DNA of 64,000 nucleotides, taken from AP-15 sp963814865 (lineage in GTDB: Bacteria > Pseudomonadota > Alphaproteobacteria > ATCC43930 > CGMCC-115725). The first letter of the stretch is position 1; every line of letters begins with the position of its first letter. Under the pieces are notes generated by a model, which did not search any database, was not told the DNA's origin, and saw nothing but the letters and a program-made list of their open reading frames with translations. Made by a program: the position numbers and the translations under genes. The stretch is taken from assembly GCA_963814865.1 (NCBI GenBank), contig CAWFEN010000012.1, positions 68,778 through 132,777 on the forward strand, in the 5' to 3' direction. Shown here one piece after another: positions 52,975 to 60,745 of the stretch.

Positions 52975-53700
52975 ATGAAACTGCCGCGCGCCATCCTGTT
53001 CGACCTCGACGACACCTTGCTGATCGCGTTCGGGCCGGCGGAATCGCAATGGCGGCGGGTCGTCGCAGACCATGCCGAGCATTTCGCCCCACTCGCTCCG
53101 GCGGTGGTGATCGAGGCGATCCAGGATGCCTCGCGCGAATTGTGGGCCGATCCGGCGCAGCACAAATATTGGCGCCACCGGATCGGCGCGGCGCGCCGGC
53201 GGATCGTCGCCGACGCCTTCGACGAGCTCGCCGCCGCCGGGCACCGGATGCCGGTGCGGACGGTCGGCGACCGGCTCGCCGACCGTTACAACGCCCTGCA
53301 CGAGGCCGAGCTGCGGATGTTTCCCGGCGCGCACGAGACCGTCGACCGTCTCAGGGAACTCGGCGTGCGCCTGGCGCTGATCACCAACGGCGCCGCCGAG
53401 CCGCAGCGCGCCAAGGTGGTGCGGTTCGCGCTCGAGCACCGCTTCGACCATATCCAGATCGAGGGCGAGCACGGCTTCGGCAAACCCGAGGAGCGCGCCT
53501 ATACCCATGCAATGGCCGCGCTCGGGGTCGGCCCGCACGAGACCTGGATGGTCGGCGACAACCTCGAATGGGAAATCGCGGCGCCGCAGCGTCTCGGCAT
53601 CCATGCGATCTGGCACGACGGCTATGGGCTCGGCCTGCCGCCCGACCCGCCGGCACGGCCCGACCGGATCATCCGGTCATTGCCGGAATTGCTGCTGTAG
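52975..53700 (+). CDS. HAD-family hydrolase
   Basis: A 241-residue haloacid dehalogenase-like phosphatase. Motif I is ILFDLDDTL at residues 7-15, with nucleophile Asp and acid Asp. A helical C1 cap follows (about 20-110), then motif II LALITNGA near 137, motif III Lys in HGFGKPEERAY near 165, and motif IV MVGDNLEWEIAAPQRLG near 189. The arrangement fits subfamily I phosphatases such as YjjG/pyrimidine nucleotidase or phosphoglycolate-type enzymes. The substrate is unknown. Last gene of the rightward operon beginning near 51408. Confidence 0.87.
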   Translation: MKLPRAILFDLDDTLLIAFGPAESQWRRVVADHAEHFAPLAPAVVIEAIQDASRELWADPAQHKYWRHRIGAARRRIVADAFDELAAAGHRMPVRTVGDRLADRYNALHEAELRMFPGAHETVDRLRELGVRLALITNGAAEPQRAKVVRFALEHRFDHIQIEGEHGFGKPEERAYTHAMAALGVGPHETWMVGDNLEWEIAAPQRLGIHAIWHDGYGLGLPPDPPARPDRIIRSLPELLL

Positions 53701-53721
53701 CCCGGCTTTCTACCCGGCCTT

Positions 53722-54129
53722 CTACAAGGCGGCGACCGCCTGGACCTCGATCCGGAACGATTCGTGGACGAGACGGTCGACGATCAGCAGCGTGTTCGGC
53801 GGACAGGCGCCGCCGGGGAACAGGGCGGGGAAGGCGCGGCCGCGATAGGCCATAAAGCCGGCGATGTCCTGCGAATGCACGAGATAGGTCGTGAACTGGA
53901 CGATGCTGCTCCAGCCGGCACCGACCGAAGCAAGCGCCGCCGCGATATTGGCGAAGACCTGAACGCATTGCGCATCGAAATCATCCGCCCCGACGATATC
54001 GCCGGCTTTGTCGGTCGCGACCTGGCCGGCGATAAAGACGAGCTCGGATGCCTTGACCCGGGCGATTTGCGAATATTGGCCGAGCGGCCTGCCCATCGCC
54101 TGCGGGCTGGAGATCGCAATCTCGGCCAT
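53722..54129 (-). CDS. RidA/YjgF family protein
   Basis: A 135-residue trimeric-fold RidA-superfamily protein. Seen: GQYSQIARVKASELVFIAGQVATD near residues 21-44, CVQVFANIAAALASVGAGWSSIVQFTTYL near 63, and a PPNTLLIVDRLVHESFRIEVQAVA ending. Family members hydrolyse reactive enamines/imines or have other small-molecule roles. The invariant Arg of archetypal RidA (in P-x-R-x-x-x-x-V) is not at its usual place, since this segment reads PNTLLIV, so the protein belongs to a divergent subgroup. The start MAEIAISS is chosen over upstream codons. Confidence 0.82.
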   Translation of the reverse strand: MAEIAISSPQAMGRPLGQYSQIARVKASELVFIAGQVATDKAGDIVGADDFDAQCVQVFANIAAALASVGAGWSSIVQFTTYLVHSQDIAGFMAYRGRAFPALFPGGACPPNTLLIVDRLVHESFRIEVQAVAAL

Positions 54130-54151
54130 CGGCACCTCTCCGCCCGTCCCG

Positions 54152-54379
54152 CTACTGCACGCGGCGCAGCCCGAGATCGGCGAGGCAGCCATCGAGCGGC
54201 CCGCTCCCGGCCCGGTCCTGGCAGGCCGCGACAACGGCCGCGAACTCGGCCCGGGAAGGGGACTTGCCGCTCGCTTCCTGCCAGCCGGCAACCTCCGAGG
54301 AGGAACTCGCCGGCCCCACGGCATTCGGTGCCGCGCAGCCCGCAAGGCTCAACAGGATAAGAAAGGCTATCCCCCGCAT
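54152..54379 (-). CDS. Small putative lipoprotein
   Basis: A 75-residue protein with a lipoprotein signal: a short basic start, a hydrophobic run and the lipobox LAGC at about residues 12-15, followed by a Ser-rich linker. The mature part contains two further cysteines (VVAACQDR, LDGCLADLG) that could form a disulfide. It is expected to be anchored in an envelope membrane facing the periplasm. No family recognised. Confidence 0.55.
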   Translation of the reverse strand: MRGIAFLILLSLAGCAAPNAVGPASSSSEVAGWQEASGKSPSRAEFAAVVAACQDRAGSGPLDGCLADLGLRRVQ

Positions 54380-54470
54380 CCGACCCCCGCAATCATTCCC
54401 CGCGGCGACTTTATCCGGCCGCTCCGGCTGGCGCTACCCCCCGAATGCGAGCCGGCCCGGCCGCGCCCGA

Positions 54471-55115
54471 TCAGGCGGGCTCATATTCGCGGTCCTTGCT
54501 CGGGATCAGATCATAGGGCAGGGCGAAACCGGGCATCGCCTTCAGACGCCGCGACCAGGCTTCGAGGTTGGGCCAGCGGGCGATGTCGAAGCCGCCCTCG
54601 GCCATGAACACCATGCGGCCCCAGCAGCCGATGTCGGCGATGCTGCACGCCTCGCCGACCAGCCACTCGCGGTCCTTCAAGGTGTTGTCGACAAACGCCA
54701 GGGCTGCCTCGGCTTTCGGCCGGAACTCGGCGATCACCTCCGGGTGCGACGCACGAAACCGCGCCGAATGGCGGACCTTGGCGACCGCGGTGATGTGATC
54801 CGCTTCCCAGGACAGCCACTCGCGCGCCTGCCAGCGCTGCTGCTCGGCCGCGGGCTCGAAATGCCCGGTGGTGCGCGCGAGATAGTCGAGGATCACGTTC
54901 GATTGCAGGATCGTCAGCCCGCGATGGCGCAAGGACGGCACCACCCCCCAGCGATTGACCGCCAGGTAATCCGGCATCTTCTGCACGCCGAATTTGAGGT
55001 TGACCGTGCGGAACGAGTAGGGCAGCCGTGCCAATGCCAGATAAAGGATCGGCTTGTAGCTCGAACTCGAGGTGAAGCTGCCGTAGATCGTCAGCCGGTC
55101 ATCGGACGCGCTCAT
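54471..55115 (-). CDS. Glutathione S-transferase family protein
   Basis: A 214-residue protein with a thioredoxin-like N-terminal domain and an all-helical C-terminal domain. Seen: SSSSYKPILYLALARLPYSFRTVNL near residues 16-40 (the catalytic Ser/Tyr region), the cis-Pro in GVVPSLRHRGLTILQSNVILDYLA near 58, and the C-terminal LVGEACSIADIGCWGRM near 150, the N-capping box of GSTs. It overlaps the preceding Ldh-family gene in an ATGA junction, so the two are co-translated. The substrate is unknown. Confidence 0.85.
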   Translation of the reverse strand: MSASDDRLTIYGSFTSSSSYKPILYLALARLPYSFRTVNLKFGVQKMPDYLAVNRWGVVPSLRHRGLTILQSNVILDYLARTTGHFEPAAEQQRWQAREWLSWEADHITAVAKVRHSARFRASHPEVIAEFRPKAEAALAFVDNTLKDREWLVGEACSIADIGCWGRMVFMAEGGFDIARWPNLEAWSRRLKAMPGFALPYDLIPSKDREYEPA

Positions 55116-56176
55116 TCGGGCTCCTCGAAATCCAGCTTTTCGGTGAGGCCGTAGCCGTCGGCCAGCTGGCGCAGCTTGAACCAGGTCGCATCCTCGACCT
55201 CGATGCCGTTCGCGCTGCGGTCCTGCTGGCGGCGGTATTCGATCTCGCCGGGGTAGAGGACGCCGCTCGAACCCTCGGCCGGCGGGGTCGATTTGAGATA
55301 GGCGGCGAACTCGCCGACATCCTTCTTGAACCCGGCGAGCGGCCGAAACGCCGCGACGTTGAACACCGCCATGAAGCAGCCGTCATTGTGGCGCCCGGTC
55401 GGCTCGACGCCAAAGCCGAGCCCGGTCAGCAGCCCGCACAGGATCTCGACCATGACCGCGAGGCCGGTGCCCTTGTAGCCGCCCTCGGGACCGCCCAGCG
55501 GCAGCAGGGCCCCGCCCTGGCGCAGCTGGCGCGGATCGTTGGTCGGCCGCCCGTCGCTGCCGATGACCCAGTTGTCCGGCACCTCCTCGTTGCGGGCGAC
55601 GGCGAGCGCGATCTTGCCGGCCGCCGCGGCCGAGGTCGCCATGTCGAGATAGAGCGGCGCCTCGAGGTCGGACGGGATCGCGATCGAGATCGGGTTGGTG
55701 CCGAGCCGCGCCTCGCGCCCGCCGAACGGCGCCACCGCCTTTGGCGAACGCCCGGAATCGGCGGTGCAGAGCCCGATCATGCCGGCCTGCGCCGCCATCT
55801 GGGTATAGCTCGACAACCGGCCGATATGGCCCTGGCGGAACACCGTCGCCGCCGCGACGTTGGCTTTCCGCGCCTTGTCGATGGTCAGCCGCATCGCCCG
55901 CTCGTTGGCGACGTAGCCGAAGCCCCAATGGCCGTCGACGACGGTCGTCGTCGCCGATTCCTGGACGATCGTCCACGGCGCCCCCGGCACGATGTGCCCG
56001 ACCTTGATGCGCTCGATATAGGTCGGGATCTGGATGACCCCGTGCGAATCGTGGCCGACGAGGTTGGCGCCGACGATGTGGCGCATGACCAGCCCGGCCT
56101 CGTCCGGCGGCGTCCCCGCCGCCTCGAACAACGCCCGGCCGATCTCGGTCAGGCGTTCCGCTGCGATTCTAGGCAT
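55112..56176 (-). CDS. Malate/L-lactate dehydrogenase family (Ldh_2) oxidoreductase
   Basis: A 354-residue NAD(P)-dependent oxidoreductase of the type II malate/L-lactate/sulfolactate/ureidoglycolate dehydrogenase family. Seen: GANLVGHDSHGVIQIPTYIERI near residue 38, TTTVVDGHWGFGYVANERAM near 77, GTNPISIAIPS near 160, LYLDMATSAAAAGKI near 177 and GPEGGYKGTGLAVMVEILCGLL near 228, all family hallmarks. The start at ATG 56176 follows a GGGAGAG sequence. It overlaps the GST gene by four bases. It probably reduces or oxidises a 2-hydroxy acid; the substrate is unknown. Confidence 0.87.
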   Translation of the reverse strand: MPRIAAERLTEIGRALFEAAGTPPDEAGLVMRHIVGANLVGHDSHGVIQIPTYIERIKVGHIVPGAPWTIVQESATTTVVDGHWGFGYVANERAMRLTIDKARKANVAAATVFRQGHIGRLSSYTQMAAQAGMIGLCTADSGRSPKAVAPFGGREARLGTNPISIAIPSDLEAPLYLDMATSAAAAGKIALAVARNEEVPDNWVIGSDGRPTNDPRQLRQGGALLPLGGPEGGYKGTGLAVMVEILCGLLTGLGFGVEPTGRHNDGCFMAVFNVAAFRPLAGFKKDVGEFAAYLKSTPPAEGSSGVLYPGEIEYRRQQDRSANGIEVEDATWFKLRQLADGYGLTEKLDFEEPE

Positions 56177-56252
56177 GGCTCTCTCCCTGATATGCCGTTG
56201 CAAACTCGGCGCGATCCGCCCGGACCGGCGTGCCGAAATCAGAAAGACCGGG

Positions 56253-56573
56253 TTACGGCAGCGTGAGGCCGGACGGCTGGCGTGCCGGCTTTGTCACCAC
56301 CCGCCGCGTCGCCGGATCGACCCGCTCGATCGGCGCCGTCGGCAGTTCATGCAACGGCATTTCCAGAATGTCGAGCCGCGCGCGTTCCCGGCCCGGACGG
56401 GCCGCGACATCCGCCAGCAAATGCTCCCGGCTGCGCGCCAAACCGGCCATATCTCCCGGCTCCAGCGATCCGTGCACGAAGGTTGCGTGAACCTCGCCGC
56501 TGATGCGGTCGAAGGCGACCAGCACCGTCATGTGCATCGCCTCGCCGCCCGGCCCTTTCGATATCGTGATCAT
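56253..56573 (-). CDS. Hypothetical protein, 106 aa
   Basis: Unrecognised 106-residue protein that starts MITISKGPGGEAMHMTVLVA. A beta-strand-rich first half (ISGEVHATFVHG) is followed by a helical part and a basic tail. Ten bases separate it from the gene upstream on the same strand, so they are probably co-transcribed. No signal peptide or membrane segment. Confidence 0.5.
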   Translation of the reverse strand: MITISKGPGGEAMHMTVLVAFDRISGEVHATFVHGSLEPGDMAGLARSREHLLADVAARPGRERARLDILEMPLHELPTAPIERVDPATRRVVTKPARQPSGLTLP

Positions 56574-56583
56574 CGTCTCGTCC

Positions 56584-56943
56584 TCATGCCAGGGTGTAAT
56601 ACACCCAGCCGCCGCAGGCGGTCGCCGCAACGATGTCGAGGGCGACCGTTATCGAGACGCAGTTCGGCACATCGATCCAGCTGGTGATCGCGGCAACCTC
56701 CGTTTCCTGCACCACGCCGTTTTCGTCGAGGAATTCGAAGCGTTTGAACGCCGCCACCGCGACGCCGGCCTGACCATCGAGTTCGCCGATGCTCACCTCG
56801 TTCAGGTACGCCGAGGCGAGGATATGCGGCGTGCCCTGGAACGGGATTCGAAAGTAATTGTTTTGCAGGGCGCCGGCGTTGGTCAGCGGGCCCCAGCTTG
56901 TTGTCTGTACCCAGTTCACCGCCACGAGCGATCCTCCCGGCAT
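56584..56943 (-). CDS. Hypothetical beta-rich protein, 119 aa
   Basis: Unrecognised 119-residue protein with mostly beta-type sequence (VAVNWVQTTSWGPLTNAG, NNYFRIPFQGTPHIL, VAAITSWIDVPNCVSITVAL). It lies upstream of the 106-residue gene. Its upstream flank is copy 1 of the dispersed repeat also found at the right edge of the window. It could be a small structural or secreted protein; nothing more can be said. Confidence 0.5.
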   Translation of the reverse strand: MPGGSLVAVNWVQTTSWGPLTNAGALQNNYFRIPFQGTPHILASAYLNEVSIGELDGQAGVAVAAFKRFEFLDENGVVQETEVAAITSWIDVPNCVSITVALDIVAATACGGWVYYTLA

Positions 56944-57131
56944 GATCGTCGGCTCACCGGACGAGCGGCGGCGTCCGTCACTTCAAACCGGGGCGTCGTC
57001 GCTCGACGGCTTCAGGAACTAATAGACCGGATCGTAATCGACGGCACGCCCGCCGGCGTCGATGATGACCACGCCGTGCGTCATCAAGCAAGGCTTCCCG
57101 GATGCCGCCTTTCGGCCAGGCGCCCGTGCCG
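56944..57131. repeat. Dispersed repeat, copy 1 (degenerate small gene)
   Basis: About 188 bases aligning to 63809-64000 with roughly nine of ten positions equal over the first 140 bases (hand alignment). On the minus strand it encodes MTHGVVIIDAGGRAVDYDP from 57084, then stops after two residues (TAG). Copy 2 reads on through FLKPSSDDA. A one-base difference in a G-run also shifts the frame. Copy 1 therefore looks like a broken copy of the small gene in copy 2. Confidence 0.7.
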
Positions 57132-57437
57132 CATGTTATCGGAGGCGGCGCGTCAACCCCGACCCCGCTGCCGCGAGCGGCGCCCAGTCCGCCGAAGCCG
57201 CACCGCAGTCACCGCGCCCGCGCCAACGGCCGATCCCGCCCCGCGCCGGGATGAAGAGCAAGCCGCCGCTTCGATCTACGGTGCGGTCTACGCCTGGCTA
57301 CCGGTTTGCGATCCAAAGCTGCTCATGCGAGGGTGTGCTTAATTCCCAAGATCGACCCCTTTGCAGCCGTTTCGAGATCGCGCGGGCCGGTATACGATTT
57401 CCGTGACCGATGTGAGTCACGCGAACGGAGCCGGACC
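57132..57437. other. Intergenic region upstream of the beta-strand protein gene
   Basis: About 300 bases between the repeat and the start of the rightward beta-strand-repeat gene. No gene supported. It presumably contains the promoter of the large gene, but no clear -35/-10 pair was seen. Confidence 0.4.
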
Positions 57438-58724
57438 ATGAGTAGCACGTCGTGGACGATCGGGTTGAGCGGCGACTGGTCCCGGGCCGTGAACTGGACC
57501 GATGGCGCGCCGGTCAGCACGACGGATGTGGCGATCGACGTGGTCGGCACCTACACGGTCACGCTCTCGAATGCGGACGGGACCGAATTCGCCAACTCGC
57601 TGACACTCAATTCAGCCGGCGCGACGTTCTTCGAAGCCAAGTTCGGCGGGCTTGCGATGGGCGGCGCCTTGACGATCGACGCCGGCACTGCGATCCTGGA
57701 CGGAGAAGGACAAACCATTGCCGATGGTGGGGTGCTGATCACCGGCAGCAGCAGCACCCTGGTCGTCCGCGGCAACAGCAAGAGCGACGTCAGCACCGGC
57801 CCCGGCGGCAATATTGCCGTCCAGAACGGCGGATTGCTCGAACTCGCCAACCCCGCCGCCCTCGGTCAGGATCCGATCGAGCTGTCGGGCGGGGAGCTGC
57901 TGGCAACCGCGACCGGGACGCTTAGCAGTCCACTGACGCTTAATGCCTTTGCCACCATAGCCGCCGCTGCCGGTGCAACGCTGACATTGAGCAACGGCGA
58001 CTGGTCGATCACGCAGAGCGTCACCTCGATCCAGTTCGGAACCGCCGACGATACCGGCACGATCGTCTGGGACACGTCGTCGCCCGGCACGCAGGAGATC
58101 AGTCAGATCACGGTAGCAGGCGGGACGCTGCGCGGCGGCGACGCAAAGTTTGGCGTCCTCTTCACGAACGCGCTCGAAGGAACCACGGTAGCGGCGGGCG
58201 CGACCCTCGATCTCGGCGGCGCCAGCGTCACAATCGGCGGCCTCACGCTGGAGGCAGGCGGAACGTTCGACCTGGCCGGCGGAAATGCCGCACTCTCCAA
58301 TCTCACCGGCGCCGGCAAGATCATCAGCAGCGCCGGTGCGCCGACGCTGTCGCTGACGACCAGTTCTCTACTCAATGAGTTTGAATTCGGAGAGGTCGTG
58401 GCCAACACGCTGACGGGGCACCTCTTGCTCGACCTCGCCAACAGCAACAGTCAGCCGTCTACGACTTATGTTTTTACAGCCGACAACAGCTACACAGGAA
58501 CGACGACGATAGAAGCCGATGTCTCGCTGGACATCGGGGGCGCCGATTTCGGGGAAGATGGAACAAGCGGTACGCTGGGGACCGGCACCGTCGACTTGGC
58601 TAATTTCAATTCGTTTCTGGAGTTCGACCGGACCGGCTCGCTGACGGTAGCAAACACGATTATCGGGGTTGGAGCTGTCGTTTACGAAGGCGGCACCTAC
58701 GTCGTCACCGGCAAAAACAGATAG
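57438..58724 (+). CDS. Beta-strand-repeat surface-type protein, 5' part (frame-split)
   Basis: First 428 residues of a protein continued in the next frame at 58669-60420. It begins MSSTSWTIGLSGDWSRAVNW, a form seen in large alphaproteobacterial secreted proteins, without a Sec signal. It consists of Gly/Thr/Ala-rich strands like autotransporter-associated repeats (GGTLRGGDAKFGVLF, TTVAAGATLDLGGASVTIGGL, LTGAGKIIS). The frame stops at TAG after VVTGKNR. Removing one A from A5 (58713-58717) gives VVTGKTDSRGTNIAGAVYE and joins the second frame. The whole protein would be about 993 residues. Export by a type I system is plausible given the absence of a leader, but unproven. Confidence 0.7.
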   Translation: MSSTSWTIGLSGDWSRAVNWTDGAPVSTTDVAIDVVGTYTVTLSNADGTEFANSLTLNSAGATFFEAKFGGLAMGGALTIDAGTAILDGEGQTIADGGVLITGSSSTLVVRGNSKSDVSTGPGGNIAVQNGGLLELANPAALGQDPIELSGGELLATATGTLSSPLTLNAFATIAAAAGATLTLSNGDWSITQSVTSIQFGTADDTGTIVWDTSSPGTQEISQITVAGGTLRGGDAKFGVLFTNALEGTTVAAGATLDLGGASVTIGGLTLEAGGTFDLAGGNAALSNLTGAGKIISSAGAPTLSLTTSSLLNEFEFGEVVANTLTGHLLLDLANSNSQPSTTYVFTADNSYTGTTTIEADVSLDIGGADFGEDGTSGTLGTGTVDLANFNSFLEFDRTGSLTVANTIIGVGAVVYEGGTYVVTGKNR

Positions 58725-60420
58725 CCGCGGCACGAATATCGCCGGCGCGGTCTACGAAACTACGCGAGCGGCCTCGCTCGGGGGCGGCGGGCTCTCCGTT
58801 GGCGCTGGCGGTGAGTTTCTGGCGACCGGCACTCTGACAATCGACAACAGCCTGTCTTTGTTCTCAGGAACAATCGCAGCGGCCACCGGCAAGACGTTGA
58901 CGCTCGATCAATCGGGCAACTGGGAGGTCGGCGGCGAGAGCGAGGTCATGATCGGAGATGCCGCAGAGGGCGGCACGGTCGTCTGGAAGGGCGGCTCCGG
59001 CGGCACATTCGGCGACAACCTGTCGACGCTCGAAATCGCCAACGGCACGCTGAAAGACGGCGACGGGACGCTCGGCGATTTTCTTTCGGGATTTCAGGCC
59101 ACGACGGTCGCCGCAGGCGCGACGCTGGCGCTGCAAGGGACGCTTGTCGGGATCAACAATCTCCTGGGGTCGGGCACGGTCAGCGGGACATCCGCCACCG
59201 GCCTCGTCGTCGACGGCGGCGATTTCGCCGGCGTGTTCCAGGGAGCGATCGGCCTGAGGATCGACAGCGCCGTCGTGCTGAGCGGCGACAGCGGGAGCCT
59301 CGGCAGCCTCAAGTTCGACCTCGGCGACGTGCTGGCGCTCGGCGACGGTGGTACGAGCGGTTCCGTCGGCACTACCCCGATCGATGTTACCGGCGGCACC
59401 CTGATCATCGATCACCGCAATGCCTTCCAGTTCGCGAACGCGGTCACCGGCAGCGGAACGATCGAGCAATTCGGCAGCGGCACGACGACGGCATCCAATC
59501 TTGCCGGCTTCGACGGCACGCTCGACGTCGTCGCCGGCGAATTGTCGGTGAACGACACCGCCAGTCACGCCGCGCTCGACCTCGAAGGCGGCACGTTTCT
59601 TGCCTCGACAAACCTGAAGCTTTCGAGCGGTCTGACCGTTTCCGGCGCCGCGACGATCGCGGCCGCGGCGAAAACCACGCTGAATATGGACTTCTCCTCC
59701 TGGTCGTTCGACGCGAACAGCATCACCTTGGGCGACAACGCCAATTCCGGCACGATCGTCTGGCACACGCCTCCGGGCGGCGCCGGCATAGAATCGGGCG
59801 ACGTCTATACCGTCGCGATCGACGCCGGCGTTCTCAAGGCGGCCGACTCCAACCTGAGCGTATTGTTGTTTCTCGCCGAAAGCACCACCATCGAGGCCGG
59901 CGCCACCCTCAATATCGGAGCATTCGAACCCGCGATCGGCGATCTGCTCGGCGCCGGCACGATCATTGGCGCCTCCGGCAGCGAATTGCAGGTGGAAAAC
60001 GGCGATTTCTCCGGGCAGATCAAGGGCGCGACGGGCATCGAGGTGTTGGGAGACTTCAAGGTCTCGGGAAACGATACGTTCACCGGCGGTTACGAGCTTA
60101 CGAGCGGATCGATTCTGACCCTCGATCAGGCGGCGGCGCAGAACGTCACGTTCTTGAGCGATGCGACCCTCGCGCTGACGCTTGGCCACGCCTACAGCGG
60201 CACCGTGTTCAACTTCGACCTCAACGTCGGCCAGACGATCGATTTCGAGGGCATATCCTTCGCGACCGCGACCGATAAATTCGCCAGTGGCGTGCTGAGC
60301 GTCAGTGCCGGCAAGCACAGCGAGCAGGTGTTGCTCAACGGCACCTTTTCCGCCGCGAGCTTCACGCTGTCGGGTGATCATCACGGCGGCGTCGACGTCA
60401 ACTACACCGGCGTGTCGTGA
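58669..60420 (+). CDS. Beta-strand-repeat surface-type protein, 3' part (frame-split)
   Basis: The continuation of the preceding gene. The first residues before SRGTNIAGAVYE are out of frame with the real protein, so an independent start is doubtful. It has several repeats of the pattern A-ATG-TLTLDQSG-NWEVG, GTVVW, GTLKDGDG, TTVAAGATLALQG and GGTFLASTNLKLSSGLTVSGAATI. These match repeats in the 5' part (TLTLSNGDWSI, GTIVWDTSS). The C-terminus (GKHSEQVLLNGTFSAASFTL, then HGGVDVNYTG) resembles the end of many type I-secreted alphaproteobacterial proteins. Likely function is cell-surface or matrix structure or adhesion. Confidence 0.7.
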   Translation: MELSFTKAAPTSSPAKTDSRGTNIAGAVYETTRAASLGGGGLSVGAGGEFLATGTLTIDNSLSLFSGTIAAATGKTLTLDQSGNWEVGGESEVMIGDAAEGGTVVWKGGSGGTFGDNLSTLEIANGTLKDGDGTLGDFLSGFQATTVAAGATLALQGTLVGINNLLGSGTVSGTSATGLVVDGGDFAGVFQGAIGLRIDSAVVLSGDSGSLGSLKFDLGDVLALGDGGTSGSVGTTPIDVTGGTLIIDHRNAFQFANAVTGSGTIEQFGSGTTTASNLAGFDGTLDVVAGELSVNDTASHAALDLEGGTFLASTNLKLSSGLTVSGAATIAAAAKTTLNMDFSSWSFDANSITLGDNANSGTIVWHTPPGGAGIESGDVYTVAIDAGVLKAADSNLSVLLFLAESTTIEAGATLNIGAFEPAIGDLLGAGTIIGASGSELQVENGDFSGQIKGATGIEVLGDFKVSGNDTFTGGYELTSGSILTLDQAAAQNVTFLSDATLALTLGHAYSGTVFNFDLNVGQTIDFEGISFATATDKFASGVLSVSAGKHSEQVLLNGTFSAASFTLSGDHHGGVDVNYTGVS

Positions 60421-60745
60421 TGCACTGCTTCGGCCGGGAAACCGCGGCCCGGCCACAGACCGCCGCGCAACGCAGATCCGCAATGGCGAGGAGTGAGCCA
60501 ATAGCCCGATGTCAGGATCGCCGGCGACGCTTGACCCGCTCGATCCACGTCGCCCGAAGGACCGGTTCCGGCGCACAAGGGTCACTCAATGCCGAAGCCA
60601 TTCCTCACTGCGGCCGACCGTCCCGCGGCGCTGGCCAAACAAAGGTTGGATCGGATTTCAGGAGCCGGCGGTCCTATATGTCTCGAAGGCTGCGGCGATA
60701 ATCGATCGGCCGGGCCGCAGTCGCCACCCTGCCGCGAGGGAAGCC
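60421..60745. other. Intergenic region, no gene seen
   Basis: About 325 bases between the surface-type protein and the cNMP/oxidoreductase gene. Frames are open through parts of it but give no protein-like sequence. No hairpin with a T-run and no confident promoter pair was found. Confidence 0.4.

Noticed and set aside
58864..60585. A 573-codon minus-strand frame over the beta-strand protein
   Set aside because: Antisense shadow of a repetitive Gly/Ala/Thr-rich gene.
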